DNA of 33,901 bases, from NCBI RefSeq assembly GCF_003857055.1, contig NZ_QGSZ01000283.1:1-33901 (forward strand), written 5' to 3'. The position numbers and the translations under genes were made by a program. The notes under the pieces were generated by a model. It did no database searches, was not told the DNA's origin, and saw nothing but the letters and a program-made list of their open reading frames with translations. Numbering within the stretch: the first letter of the stretch is position 1; every line of letters begins with the position of its first letter. This DNA comes from Micromonospora inaquosa (GTDB taxonomy: Bacteria > Actinomycetota > Actinomycetes > Mycobacteriales > Micromonosporaceae). This document shows positions 24,495 through 33,901 of the stretch, in pieces.

Positions 24495-25214
24495 GTGAAT
24501 TCGAACGCGACGGTGGTCGGGCCGGTGCGACAGCGGGCCGCTGCGGCGACCGGGGACGCCACGCCGCCGGCGGTCGAGCCCAGCACGGCCTGGGCGGGAT
24601 ACCTCGCGGCAGCCCGGCAGTTGGACGGGGTACGCCGTAGCGCGGCTGCCGCCGCCGGTGAGCAGGCCCGGTCGGCGGAGGCCGCCCGGGAGGAGTTGAC
24701 GGTGGTCCGTACCGGGCTGGCGAGCCAGCAGGAACGGCTGCGCGACTTGGGCGTACCGGCGATCTCTCTGGTGCCGTCGCCGCCGGAGCTGACCGAGGCG
24801 GCCCGGTCGATGGCGGGTGGTCCGGCGGCCGTGCTGGCGGCGCTGCGGTCCGCGCGAGGTTGGGCTGAGGCGGCGGACGCGGCGCTGGCCGCACGCCGCC
24901 GGGTCCGGCCGGGGTCCTGGCCCGCGCGGGCGCGGAACCTTCTGGTGTACGGGCCGTTCGCGCTGCTGGTGCCGTTGATCCAGGTGGCGGTTCTGGCGGC
25001 GACGGGGGTGGGGCCGGCCACCGTGGCGGCGTTGATCTGCGGGCTGCCGATGCCGGCGGTCGCGTTCGTGGCCGGCTGGATCGGCGTCGGGCGGTTGTTC
25101 CGGGTCAGCCCCACTGAGCGGTTGGACCGTACGGCGCGGTTCGGCGCGTTGGTGTGTCTGGTGCCGGCGGTGCTGGCCACTGCTGGCCTGCTGCTGGCCC
25201 TGCTCGGTAGCTGA
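24495..25214 (+). CDS. Coiled-coil plus three-TM membrane protein, unknown function
   Basis: The protein has 239 residues. GTG 24495 is chosen because GGAGGGGG (24482-24489) lies five bases upstream; an earlier GTG at 24471 lacks a site. Residues 45-95 are Ala/Glu/Arg-rich and helical (AARQLDGVRRSAAAAAGEQA), followed by three hydrophobic segments near 150-172, 178-203 and 215-239 (for example LLVYGPFALLVPLIQVAVLA). The C-terminus ends in the membrane. It lies directly behind the FtsK-like gene and could be its membrane partner. No family recognised. Confidence 0.7.
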   Translation: MNSNATVVGPVRQRAAAATGDATPPAVEPSTAWAGYLAAARQLDGVRRSAAAAAGEQARSAEAAREELTVVRTGLASQQERLRDLGVPAISLVPSPPELTEAARSMAGGPAAVLAALRSARGWAEAADAALAARRRVRPGSWPARARNLLVYGPFALLVPLIQVAVLAATGVGPATVAALICGLPMPAVAFVAGWIGVGRLFRVSPTERLDRTARFGALVCLVPAVLATAGLLLALLGS

Positions 25215-25220
25215 CGGACC

Positions 25221-25266
25221 CCGCTGCGGGAACGCAGCGGCCGACCGTCCCGCAAGGGTGTCGGCC
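25221..25266. terminator. Two hairpins between convergent operons, probable bidirectional terminator
   Basis: CCGCTGCG (25221-25228) pairs perfectly with CGCAGCGG (25233-25240) around GGAA. GGCCGAC (25239-25245) also pairs with GTCGGCC (25260-25266). They sit between the end of the T4SS-like locus and the end of folE. Confidence 0.65.
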
Positions 25267-25286
25267 GGCCGTGGGGCGTCGGGAGG

Positions 25287-25904
25287 TCAGCGGGGGATGA
25301 TCAGCGCCATCGCCTCGGCCCGCGACTTGGAGTCCGTTTGCAGGATGCCGCGTACGGCGGACGTGATGGTCTTAGCACCGGACTTCTGGATGCCGCGCAT
25401 CGCCATGCACATGTGTTCGCATTCGAGCACGACGACGACGCCGCGTGGTGCCAGTTTGCTCATCAACAGGTCGGCGACCTGCGTGGTGAGCCGCTCCTGT
25501 ACCTGCGGCCGACGGGCGAAGACTTCGACGAGTCGGGCCAGCTTGGACAGGCCGGTGATCCGCCCGTCGGGGCCTGGGATGTAGCCGATGTGCGCGCTGC
25601 CCCGGAAGGGCAGCAGGTGGTGCTCGCAGAGGCTCATCACGTCGATGTCCCGGACGATGACCAGCTCTTCGTGGTTGGCCTCGAACGTGGTGCTGAGCAC
25701 CTGGGCCGGGTCGACCCGCAGACCGGCGAAGAGTTCGGCGTACGCGCGGGCGACCCGGGCCGGGGTCTGCTGGAGTCCGTCGCGGTCCGGGTCCTCGCCG
25801 ACCGCGATGAGGATCTCGCGGACGGCCTTCTCGATCCGGCCGAGGTCGACAGTGTCCTCGACGGGGCGGCCGGTCAGCTTGCCGCTGATCAGCCGCGCGG
25901 CCAC
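25287..25904 (-). CDS. folE: GTP cyclohydrolase I
   Basis: The protein has 205 residues. The enzyme converts GTP to dihydroneopterin triphosphate, the first folate step. Zinc-site motif SLCEHHLLPF, substrate-binding segments HIGYIPGPDGRITGLSKLARLVEVFARRPQ and the CEHMCM motif are intact. The start is uncertain: GTG 25904 is the first standard start, but the frame stays open upstream to the end of ftsH, ending in a CTG that overlaps the ftsH stop (CTGA), and the extra residues (ELAVSATEPDDDLDY) look protein-like. It follows ftsH and probably shares its transcript. In Streptomyces folP would follow next; here the T4SS-like locus intervenes. Confidence 0.95.
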   Translation of the reverse strand: MAARLISGKLTGRPVEDTVDLGRIEKAVREILIAVGEDPDRDGLQQTPARVARAYAELFAGLRVDPAQVLSTTFEANHEELVIVRDIDVMSLCEHHLLPFRGSAHIGYIPGPDGRITGLSKLARLVEVFARRPQVQERLTTQVADLLMSKLAPRGVVVVLECEHMCMAMRGIQKSGAKTITSAVRGILQTDSKSRAEAMALIIPR

Positions 25905-25981
25905 GTAGTCCAGGTCGTCGTCGGGTTCGGTCGCGGAGACGGCCAGCTCCCGGTGTGGGGAGCTGGCCGTCGGGTCGTTGC

Positions 25982-28000
<2,019 letters not shown>

Positions 28001-28530
28001 ACTGTTGTCGAGCGCCGGAGCGCCCGCATCCTCCTGATCGACGTCCTGACCGTCTGATGGTGTCGCCGCGCTGAGCGGCGGCCGGAGCCGCCGTGCGGGC
28101 CGGCCTCGACCCCGAGACGCGAAAACTGCCGCGCCGCGGTCATTCGACGGTACACCGTGTGCGCGAGGAGTGAGCTTGCGAGCCCCGCAGTCGTGCACCA
28201 TCAAAAGACCGAGTACGCCAACAGAGAGCCTGCGAGCCCTCCACACTCGGCGCGCCTTCGACATCGACGGCACGCATCGTGGGCAGGCTCACCAGCCCCG
28301 CAGCCAACGTACGGCGAGTCCGGGTGGAAGCCGGCGTGGCGGGGAGTCCGGCTCGGCCACCCGAACGCCCGGTCACGCGATCGAGGGGGTCGAGCGCGGA
28401 GTAACCTCCGGGCCACCGTGCTACACGGTAACCGCATCAGCTGAGAGCGCGCTGAACGTCGGCTTGATGGATGCCGATGCGAGTGGGGCTCATTTCGCCC
28501 GACGGGCCACCTCGACGGGTCGGGCCGGCG
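28001..28530. other. 530-bp gap between hpt and ftsH without a convincing gene
   Basis: I see no gene with sound coding pattern and ribosome site. It holds a near-palindrome ACGGTACACCGT (28147-28158), a possible ftsH promoter/operator; loosely repeated tgcgagcc and agccccgcag words (28177-28310); and a hairpin ACCGTG-CTA-CACGGT (28415-28429), about 100 bases past the end of hpt, that could help terminate it. Confidence 0.4.
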
Positions 28531-29106
28531 TCAGGAGCGGGCGTAGACCTCGGGCTTGAGCACCCCGACGTAGGGCAGCTCCCGGTAGCGCTCACCGAAG
28601 TCGAGGCCGTAGCCGACCACGAATTCGGTGGGAATGTCGAAGCCGACGTACTTCACTCCGACCGGCACCTTCACCGCGTCCGGCTTGCGGAACAGGGCGA
28701 CCACCTCGACGCTCGCCGCCGAACGCGACTCGAGGTAACGCAGCAGCCAGGAGAGCGTGAGCCCGGAGTCGACGATGTCCTCGACGACGACCACGTGCCG
28801 ACCGGCGATGTCGCGGTCCAGGTCCTTGAGGATGCGGACCACCCCGGAGGAGGTGGTGCCCTGGCCGTAGGAGGAGATGGCCATGAAGTCGAGCTCCGCC
28901 GGCGGGCCGTTGCGGCCCAGCGCCCGGGCGAAGTCCGCCATGAACATCACCGCGCCCTTGAGTACGCACACCAGCAGCAGCCCGTCGCCCACGTGGGCGT
29001 AGTCGGCGGAGACCTGCTTGGCCAGCTCCGCCGTCTTCTCGCGGATCTGCGCCTCAGAGATGATCACGTGGTCGATGTCGGCGTCGTACCAGGAGCCGTC
29101 AGCCAT
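28531..29106 (-). CDS. hpt: Hypoxanthine (guanine) phosphoribosyltransferase
   Basis: The protein has 191 residues, ATG 29106 with AGGAG four bases upstream. It salvages hypoxanthine/guanine to IMP/GMP using PRPP. The PRPP motif VVVVEDIVDSG is at 105-115. LLLVCVLKGAVMFMADF carries the PPi loop lysine, and YVGFDIPTEFVVGYGLDF is the C-terminal purine-binding and lid segment. Its place between tilS and ftsH is the standard actinobacterial order, although here a small membrane protein gene and a divergent regulator gene lie between it and tilS. Confidence 0.95.
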   Translation of the reverse strand: MADGSWYDADIDHVIISEAQIREKTAELAKQVSADYAHVGDGLLLVCVLKGAVMFMADFARALGRNGPPAELDFMAISSYGQGTTSSGVVRILKDLDRDIAGRHVVVVEDIVDSGLTLSWLLRYLESRSAASVEVVALFRKPDAVKVPVGVKYVGFDIPTEFVVGYGLDFGERYRELPYVGVLKPEVYARS

Positions 29107-29206
29107 GACTCCTAGCCTGCCGTACGTCGGATGGCCTCCGTCGGCGGGGCCGCACCTTTTGGCGCGGTCCCGCCAAGGATTTTCTGCGCAAACAACGCTA
29201 ATCACA

Positions 29207-29344
29207 TCAGTTGGTGTGTGACTGCCAGCGGCGGCCGGCGTCGCTGGGCTTCCAGTCGGCCGAATCGTGGCTGTCGACGGTGAGGCCGGCCGCCGAGGCG
29301 GCGACGAGCAGGACGAGGAACAGGAGGAAGAGCAGGAACTCCAT
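29207..29344 (-). CDS. Small single-TM protein (45 residues)
   Basis: It starts at ATG 29344. Residues 2-20 (EFLLFLLFLVLLVAASAAG) form one TM, followed by a hydrophilic tail DSHDSADWKPSDAGRRWQSH. It lies between hpt and the divergent regulator gene; the ribosome site is weak (AGCGAG). The clean TM-plus-tail layout supports a real small protein; function unknown. Confidence 0.5.
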   Translation of the reverse strand: MEFLLFLLFLVLLVAASAAGLTVDSHDSADWKPSDAGRRWQSHTN

Positions 29345-29437
29345 GGCGGCGCTCGCTTTCGCATGATTGCTGTTGGTTTCGCCGCCGGTGCGCACCGGAC
29401 TGAGACCAGTCTGCGACCTGCCGAAGCGACCGGACAG

Positions 29438-29451
29438 TGGCAGGAATGCCA
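29438..29451 (+). promoter_or_regulatory. AdpA-like binding site / palindrome upstream of the GlxA-type regulator
   Basis: TGGCAGGAAT (29438-29447) fits the Streptomyces AdpA consensus TGGCSNGWWY at nine of ten positions. It also forms TGGCA-N4-TGCCA (29438-29451). The site is centred about 50 bases before the regulator's predicted +1. A wider imperfect inverted repeat (gacagtggcag / ctgccacctgtc) spans 29434-29479. Confidence 0.4.
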
Positions 29452-29482
29452 TTGGTCATCGATTTACTGCCACCTGTCGGGT

Positions 29483-29488
29483 TACCCT
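29483..29488 (+). promoter_or_regulatory. Putative -10 box for leaderless GlxA-type regulator transcript
   Basis: TACCCT fits TANNNT and ends six bases before the ATG at 29495; there is no Shine-Dalgarno sequence. A clear -35 is missing, consistent with need for an activator. Confidence 0.4.
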
Positions 29489-29494
29489 CGTCAC

Positions 29495-30457
29495 ATGCTG
29501 CGGTCAGTCGCCGTTCTCGCCCTCGACCAGGTCGCTCCCTTCGAGCTCGGCGTCCTCGCCGAGGTGTTCGGCACCGACCGGACAGCCGACGGTTTTCCCA
29601 CCTACCGCTTCCAGGTGTGCAGCCCCGACGGCGCCCCCGTGCGTACCTCGTCCGGCTTCCACCTGACCCCACACGCGGACCTCGGCCCGGTCGAAGAGGC
29701 CGACCTGGTGGCCATCCCGGCGCACAGCCAGGGCACGACCGTCCCCGGCCCGGTGCTCGACGCGCTACGCCGGGCCGACGCCCGCGGCGCGCACCTGTTC
29801 AGCGTCTGCTCCGGCGCCTTCCTGCTCGGTGCGGCCGGGCTGCTCGACGACCGGGAGTGCACGACCCACTGGCGGTACGTGGACGAGCTGCAACGCCGGC
29901 ACCCCCGCGCCCGGGTGCGCTGCAACTCGCTCTACGTCCAGGACGGTCGGCTGCTCACCAGCGCCGGCACGGCCGCCGGCATCGACGCCTGCCTGCACCT
30001 GATCCGCCAGGAGCACGGCTCGGCCACCGCGACCCGGCTGGCCCGGCGGATGGTGGTCCCGCCGCACCGCGACGGCGGTCAGTCCCAGTACGTCGAGGCG
30101 CCCATCCCGAAGGCACCCGAGGCACCCACCCTCGAACCGGTGCTGGAGTGGCTGATGGGTCACCTGGACCGGACGATCACCGTGGAGGAGCTGGCGGCCC
30201 GCGCCGGCATGGCACCCCGCACCTTCGCCCGCCGGTTCCGCGCCGAAACCGGCACCACCCCGCACGACTGGCTCACCAACCAGCGGGTGCTGCTCGCCCG
30301 GCGGCTGCTGGAGGAGACCCCGTTGAGCGTGGAGGCGGTCGCCGACCAGTCCGGCTTCAGCGACGCGGCCGCGCTGCGCCACCACTTCAGCCGGCGGGTC
30401 GGCGCCACCCCGCACAGCTACCGGACCACCTTCCGGGACCGGGCACACAGCGGCTGA
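29495..30457 (+). CDS. GlxA-family transcriptional regulator (DJ-1/PfpI domain plus AraC HTH)
   Basis: The protein has 320 residues. Residues 1-185 form a class I glutamine amidotransferase-like (DJ-1/PfpI) domain (SVAVLALDQVAPFELGVLAE), with the nucleophile-elbow cysteine in FSVCSGAFLLGAAGLLD. Residues about 220-315 are an AraC-type double HTH: VEELAARAGMAPRTFARRF and VEAVADQSGFSDAAALRHHF. Streptomyces AdpA has the same architecture but is about 80 residues longer. It is the only plus-strand gene in the 25287-33901 block, placed between tilS and hpt. The promoter region holds an AdpA-like site, so autoregulation is plausible. The target genes are unknown. Confidence 0.9.
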   Translation: MLRSVAVLALDQVAPFELGVLAEVFGTDRTADGFPTYRFQVCSPDGAPVRTSSGFHLTPHADLGPVEEADLVAIPAHSQGTTVPGPVLDALRRADARGAHLFSVCSGAFLLGAAGLLDDRECTTHWRYVDELQRRHPRARVRCNSLYVQDGRLLTSAGTAAGIDACLHLIRQEHGSATATRLARRMVVPPHRDGGQSQYVEAPIPKAPEAPTLEPVLEWLMGHLDRTITVEELAARAGMAPRTFARRFRAETGTTPHDWLTNQRVLLARRLLEETPLSVEAVADQSGFSDAAALRHHFSRRVGATPHSYRTTFRDRAHSG

Positions 30458-30466
30458 CCAGGAGTC

Positions 30467-31450
30467 TCAGCCCGAGGCCAACCGGCCCTCGCGGCGCAGC
30501 ACCCGGACACCGCCGGGCAGGTCGGCCGGGCCCTGACCGTGCCAATCGGTGACCAGGGCGTCCAGCGCGGCGACGTGCCGGTGCGACAGCGCGCCCGGCA
30601 GAGCGCCCAGCTCGCGGGCCCAGGCGTGCAGCACCCGACCGCGTACGGCGGGCACCAGGCCGAGCAGCACCGGCACGGACAGCCCCCCGTCGGGGCACCG
30701 GGCCGCAGCCAGCGCCGTCCCCGCCAACTCGTCGAGCGCGGCGTTGTCGGCGGCCACCAGCCGGGCGGTACGCGCGAGGTTGTCCACCACGCCGGGGCCG
30801 AGCGCCCGCACCAGCGCCGGCAGCAGGTCGGCCCGCACCCTCGACCGGGCGTACGACGGGTCGGTGTTGTGCGGGTCCTGCCACGGAGTCAGCCCGAGCA
30901 CGACACAGGCGGCGCGCGTCTGCTCCCGACCGATCTCCAGCAGCGGGCGCAGCAGCGGCACCCCGCCCAGATCCCGCCGGGCAGGCATCCCCGCCAGCCC
31001 TCGTGGGCCGGCACCCCGGGCGAGCGCGAGCAGCACCGTCTCCGCCTGATCGTCGCGGGTGTGCCCGGTGAGCACCGCGACGGCGTTCTGCCGCCGGGCC
31101 ACCTCGGTCAGCGCCTGGTAGCGGGCCTCGCGGGCAGCCGCCTCCGGCCCGCCGGGACGCCCGGCAACCTCCACCCGGACCACCGTCGCCGACCCGAACC
31201 CGGCCCCCCGACCCCAGGTGGCCACCGCCTCCGCGCGTTCCGCGGAGCCGTCCTGCAAGCCGTGGTCGACGGTGACGAGCACCGCGTCGCGGCCCAGCCG
31301 AGGCGCCACGAACACGGTGGCCGCCGCGAGCGCGAGCGAGTCGGCGCCACCGGAGCAGGCGACCAGCACCGGACCGCCGGACGACAGACCGGTCAGGGCG
31401 CGGCGTACCGCCACCCGGATCGCGGCCACCGGCGGGGCGAGCGCGGCCAC
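30467..31450 (-). CDS. tilS: tRNA(Ile)-lysidine synthase
   Basis: The protein has 327 residues, GTG 31450. The enzyme adds lysine to C34 of the CAU-anticodon tRNA-Ile so that it reads AUA. The PP-loop is SGGADS at 33-38, followed by VTVDHGLQDGSAERAEAV, the GHTRDDQAETVLLALARGAG segment, and the NTDPSYARSRVRADLLPAL region that contacts tRNA. The length matches the short actinobacterial form without the extra C-terminal domain of E. coli TilS. It follows the metalloprotease gene by 10 bases and converges on the regulator gene. Confidence 0.95.
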   Translation of the reverse strand: MAALAPPVAAIRVAVRRALTGLSSGGPVLVACSGGADSLALAAATVFVAPRLGRDAVLVTVDHGLQDGSAERAEAVATWGRGAGFGSATVVRVEVAGRPGGPEAAAREARYQALTEVARRQNAVAVLTGHTRDDQAETVLLALARGAGPRGLAGMPARRDLGGVPLLRPLLEIGREQTRAACVVLGLTPWQDPHNTDPSYARSRVRADLLPALVRALGPGVVDNLARTARLVAADNAALDELAGTALAAARCPDGGLSVPVLLGLVPAVRGRVLHAWARELGALPGALSHRHVAALDALVTDWHGQGPADLPGGVRVLRREGRLASG

Positions 31451-31460
31451 CTACGGGCGG

Positions 31461-32531
31461 TCAGCCAGCGGCCGGGATGGTGCCGGCCGGGCCGTGTACG
31501 CGGGCGACCCAGGCGTCCGGGTCGCCCAACTCCGACAGTCGAGGCAGGGTCAGCGGCGAGTTGAAGATCGAGTTGAAGCCGTCCATGCCGACGCGTTCCA
31601 CCACCCCGTGCACGAACTTGCGCCCCTCGGCGTACTGGCGCATCTTGACGTCCACCCCGAGCAGCCGGCGAATCGCCTTCTCCAGCGGGTTGCCCGCCTC
31701 CCGGCGTCGGTTGAACGACGCCCGGATCCGCTCGACGCTCGGGATCACCTGCGGGCCGACGCCGTCCATCACGAACTCGGCGTGCCCCTCCAGCAGGGTC
31801 ATCAACGCGGTGAGCCGGTCCAGGACGGCCCGCTGCGCCGGGGTCTGCACGATGTCCAACACGCTGGTGCGGCTCTCCGGGTCACGGACCGCCTCGGACA
31901 ACGTGGCCACCCCGCGCCGCAACCGTTCGAGCAGGTGCTCACTCCCGCTGGACGAGGCGTCCACGAACGCCTGCACCTCGCTGAGGAAATAGGCCCGCAT
32001 CCACGGCACTGCCGTGAACTGGGTGCGGTGGGTGACCTCGTGCAGACACACCCAGAGCCGGAAATCCCGAGGGTCGGCGCCGAGCTTGCGCTCCACCTCG
32101 ACGATGTTCGGCGCGACCAGCAGCAACTGGCCCGGTTCGGCCGAGAAGACCTCGTACTGGCCGAGCACCCGGCCGGAGAGGTAGGCCAGCACCGTGCCGG
32201 CCTGCACCCCGGTCAGCCGGGACCCGATCGCCTCGGTGAACGCGCCCGGTTGCTTGTCGCCGGAGAGCCGACTCACCAGCGGGGTGATCACCTCGCGGAG
32301 CCCAGCGATGTTGGTCGCGGCCCAGTCGCGGCGATCGACCACCCGGACCGGCGGGTGCGACACCTGCGCCCGCAACCCCGTGTAGTCGGCCACGTGCCCG
32401 GCCGCCTCGTCGGTCAGCCGACGCAGGTCGCCGACCACGTCGGTGGCTTCGGCGTACGACACGCGGGGGCCAGACTTGCTCAACGCCCCCGCCGTGGCGG
32501 CGGCCAGATCCCAGTCCACGAACTGCGCCAT
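31461..32531 (-). CDS. Zinc-dependent metalloprotease, DUF2342 family
   Basis: The protein has 356 residues, ATG 32531. A zincin motif HEVTH lies in LWVCLHEVTHRTQFTAVPWM at about residue 170, and a downstream LLEGHAEFVMD segment probably gives the third ligand, as in the DUF2342 proteins sometimes annotated as F420-biosynthesis-associated. No TM or signal peptide. TACGGT (32538-32543, minus strand) ends six bases before the ATG, so a leaderless mRNA is predicted. The gene is the usual neighbour of tilS and dacB in actinomycetes. The natural substrate is unknown. Confidence 0.9.
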   Translation of the reverse strand: MAQFVDWDLAAATAGALSKSGPRVSYAEATDVVGDLRRLTDEAAGHVADYTGLRAQVSHPPVRVVDRRDWAATNIAGLREVITPLVSRLSGDKQPGAFTEAIGSRLTGVQAGTVLAYLSGRVLGQYEVFSAEPGQLLLVAPNIVEVERKLGADPRDFRLWVCLHEVTHRTQFTAVPWMRAYFLSEVQAFVDASSSGSEHLLERLRRGVATLSEAVRDPESRTSVLDIVQTPAQRAVLDRLTALMTLLEGHAEFVMDGVGPQVIPSVERIRASFNRRREAGNPLEKAIRRLLGVDVKMRQYAEGRKFVHGVVERVGMDGFNSIFNSPLTLPRLSELGDPDAWVARVHGPAGTIPAAG

Positions 32532-32537
32532 GGACCC

Positions 32538-32543
32538 ACCGTA
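32538..32543 (-). promoter_or_regulatory. Putative -10 box for leaderless metalloprotease transcript
   Basis: TACGGT on the minus strand fits TANNNT, with six bases to the ATG at 32531. No Shine-Dalgarno sequence is present. Confidence 0.4.
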
Positions 32544-32623
32544 CCCGCGCCGCGACACCCCGGCCCGGGCTCGCGCCCTCGATCGACACCGATGGCGACC
32601 GCGTCACCCCGCGGCGGCGAGGG

Positions 32624-33901
32624 TCAACCGCAGCCGCAGCCGGCCAGCGCGGCGGCGATCCGGTCCAGCGCAGGCTGGGCGGTGTCCCGGTCACCCGGCA
32701 CCTTGTCGGTGAGCACCGCGAAGGTCAACAGCCGACCATCGGCGGTGGTGACCAGGCCCGCGATGGCGTGCACGCCGGTCAGGGTGCCGGTCTTGGCCCG
32801 GACGCTGCCCGCGCCCGCAGAGGTGCCCGCGGTGTTGCGGTAGCGCTCGTTCAGCGTCCCGGACCAGCCGCCCACCGGCAGACCACCGAAGACGCCGGCC
32901 AACTCCGGATGGTCCGGGCTGGCGGCCAGCCGGATCAGGTCGGTCAACAGCGACGGGCTGATCCGGTTACGACGCGACAGGCCGCTGCCGTCGGAGACGC
33001 TGATCTCGTCGGCGGGCAGGCCCAACTCCGCCACCTCGGCGTCCATGGCGGCGGCACCTCCGTCGAACGAGGCCGGCTGGTTGCGGGCCAACGCGACCTG
33101 CCGGGCGAGCGCCTCAGCCACCAGGTTGTCGCTCTCGCTGATCATGACGTCGACGAGCCGGATCAGCGGCGGAGACTGCACCACGCCCAACTCGGTGCCC
33201 GGTGCCGGATTGGCGCCGGCCGCGGCCTGGGCCGGTGCCGTGCCACGCCGCACGGCGTCGGTCGGCACCCCGAGCAGCCGGGCGAACGCCTTGCCGGCGG
33301 CCAGGTCCGGCTCGGCGAACCGCTGGGCCGACCCGTGTGCGACGCCCGGGTCCGTACGCGCGCCGTCGGTCATCAACGCGGTCACCGCGCCGCCCGACCC
33401 ACCGGTGGGGATGTCGTCGTCCCAGCCCGGGCCGTAGACCGGGCCGGAGTAGACCGAGCCGTCGACGGTGACGCTGGTCGGCGGGGTGCCGCCGAGCGCG
33501 GTACGCACCTGGGCGGCCAGATCGTCGAGGCGCGCCGCACCCGGGTAGTAGCCCTTCTTGTTGATCGCCAGGGTCGGGTCACCGCCACCGACGATCACCA
33601 CCTCGCCGGCCTTCGCGCCGGCGAGGGCACGAGTGGGGATCCGGTAGCCGGGCCCCCGGGCTGCCAGCACGGTCACCGCGGTCACCAGCTTGGTCACCGA
33701 GGCGGGGACGGTGCCGTCGTCCGCACCCTTGTCGAACAGCGTCTGACCGGTGATCACATCGGCGACCGAGACGTTCACCCGGTCACCCAGGGCGGCGACG
33801 CCGACCAGTGGATCGAGCACGGCACGAACCCCGTCGGGGGTGGGTGCCGGGGCGTTCGAATCCGGGCCGGCCAGCACCTCGGACGGGGCGGGGTCCGGGG
33901 T
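32624..33901 (-). CDS. dacB: D-alanyl-D-alanine carboxypeptidase/endopeptidase, PBP4 (DacB) type, 5' end outside window
   Basis: At least 425 residues; the frame is open to the window edge, so the signal peptide and start are missing and the GTG at 33877 is probably internal. The three penicillin-binding motifs are present: SVTK (in VPASVTKLVTAV), SDN (in ISESDNLVAEALARQ) and KTG (in RAKTGTLTGVHAIAG). Between the first two lies the large insertion typical of the PBP4/DacB family. It trims or cuts peptidoglycan stem peptides outside the membrane. The C-terminus ends GCGCG. It converges with no gene; the metalloprotease gene follows after 92 bases on the same strand. Confidence 0.93.
   Translation of the reverse strand, partial: TPDPAPSEVLAGPDSNAPAPTPDGVRAVLDPLVGVAALGDRVNVSVADVITGQTLFDKGADDGTVPASVTKLVTAVTVLAARGPGYRIPTRALAGAKAGEVVIVGGGDPTLAINKKGYYPGAARLDDLAAQVRTALGGTPPTSVTVDGSVYSGPVYGPGWDDDIPTGGSGGAVTALMTDGARTDPGVAHGSAQRFAEPDLAAGKAFARLLGVPTDAVRRGTAPAQAAAGANPAPGTELGVVQSPPLIRLVDVMISESDNLVAEALARQVALARNQPASFDGGAAAMDAEVAELGLPADEISVSDGSGLSRRNRISPSLLTDLIRLAASPDHPELAGVFGGLPVGGWSGTLNERYRNTAGTSAGAGSVRAKTGTLTGVHAIAGLVTTADGRLLTFAVLTDKVPGDRDTAQPALDRIAAALAGCGCG

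Noticed and set aside
12297..25286. Searched the borders of the T4SS-like locus for attachment repeats, tRNA or integrase
   Set aside because: No shared direct repeat, tRNA-like fold or recombinase sequence was visible at either end, so it is not called an integrative element.
28157..28444. Plus-strand open frame in the hpt-ftsH gap
   Set aside because: No ribosome site or domain, with low-complexity composition; treated as non-coding.

Overview
The window is GC-rich actinobacterial chromosome, most like Micromonosporaceae (Micromonospora/Salinispora type). The evidence is strong G/C third-position bias, many GTG starts and ATGA/GTGA overlaps. The housekeeping set dacB, DUF2342-type metalloprotease, tilS, hpt, ftsH, folE, folP, folB, folK and a DUF3180 protein also has the order known from actinomycetes. 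Family assignments come from recognising protein sequence by eye; no database search was run.

Layout. (1) 1-2210 (+): the 3' part of a MidA/NDUFAF7-type methyltransferase gene carrying two copies of a palindromic repeat in its reading frame, overlapping a stand-alone nuoD paralogue. (2) 2228-3898 (-): a membrane-anchored coiled-coil protein with a long repetitive tail. (3) 4011-7646: an osmoprotectant/quaternary-amine ABC importer. Its binding protein and two permeases are on the minus strand and its ATPase is divergent on the plus strand. The binding protein appears circularly permuted. (4) 7702-12296 (-): folP-folB-folK-DUF3180, followed by an orphan sugar-type permease and two small unknown genes. 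(5) 12297-25214, mostly (+): a type IV secretion-like locus. It holds a VirB2-like two-TM protein, a VirB3/PrgI-like protein, a 25-codon coupled ORF, a VirB4 ATPase, a VirB6/TrbL-like polytopic protein, a VirB8-like protein, a transglycosylase-like/M23 wall hydrolase, an unknown protein, a minus-strand anchored protein, a degenerate FtsK/EccC-like protein and a three-TM protein. (6) 25287-33901, mostly (-): folE, ftsH, hpt, a small membrane protein, a divergent GlxA-type regulator (+), tilS, a zinc metalloprotease and dacB (cut by the window end).

The most interesting unit is region 5. It lies between folE and folP, genes that are adjacent in Streptomyces. It has the energy, channel, periplasmic and wall-opening parts of a T4SS, but no relaxase, integrase, tRNA, attachment site or intact coupling ATPase. 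Its FtsK-like protein has lost both P-loop lysines. This suggests a resident, non-conjugative secretion or envelope machine. A TTA codon in its VirB6-like gene would make it bldA-dependent if that control exists here.

Regulation visible in the sequence: several genes have a TANNNT -10 box ending six bases before the start codon, which predicts leaderless mRNAs. A 17-bp palindrome lies over the likely -35 of the FtsK-like gene. An AdpA-like site precedes the GlxA-type regulator.
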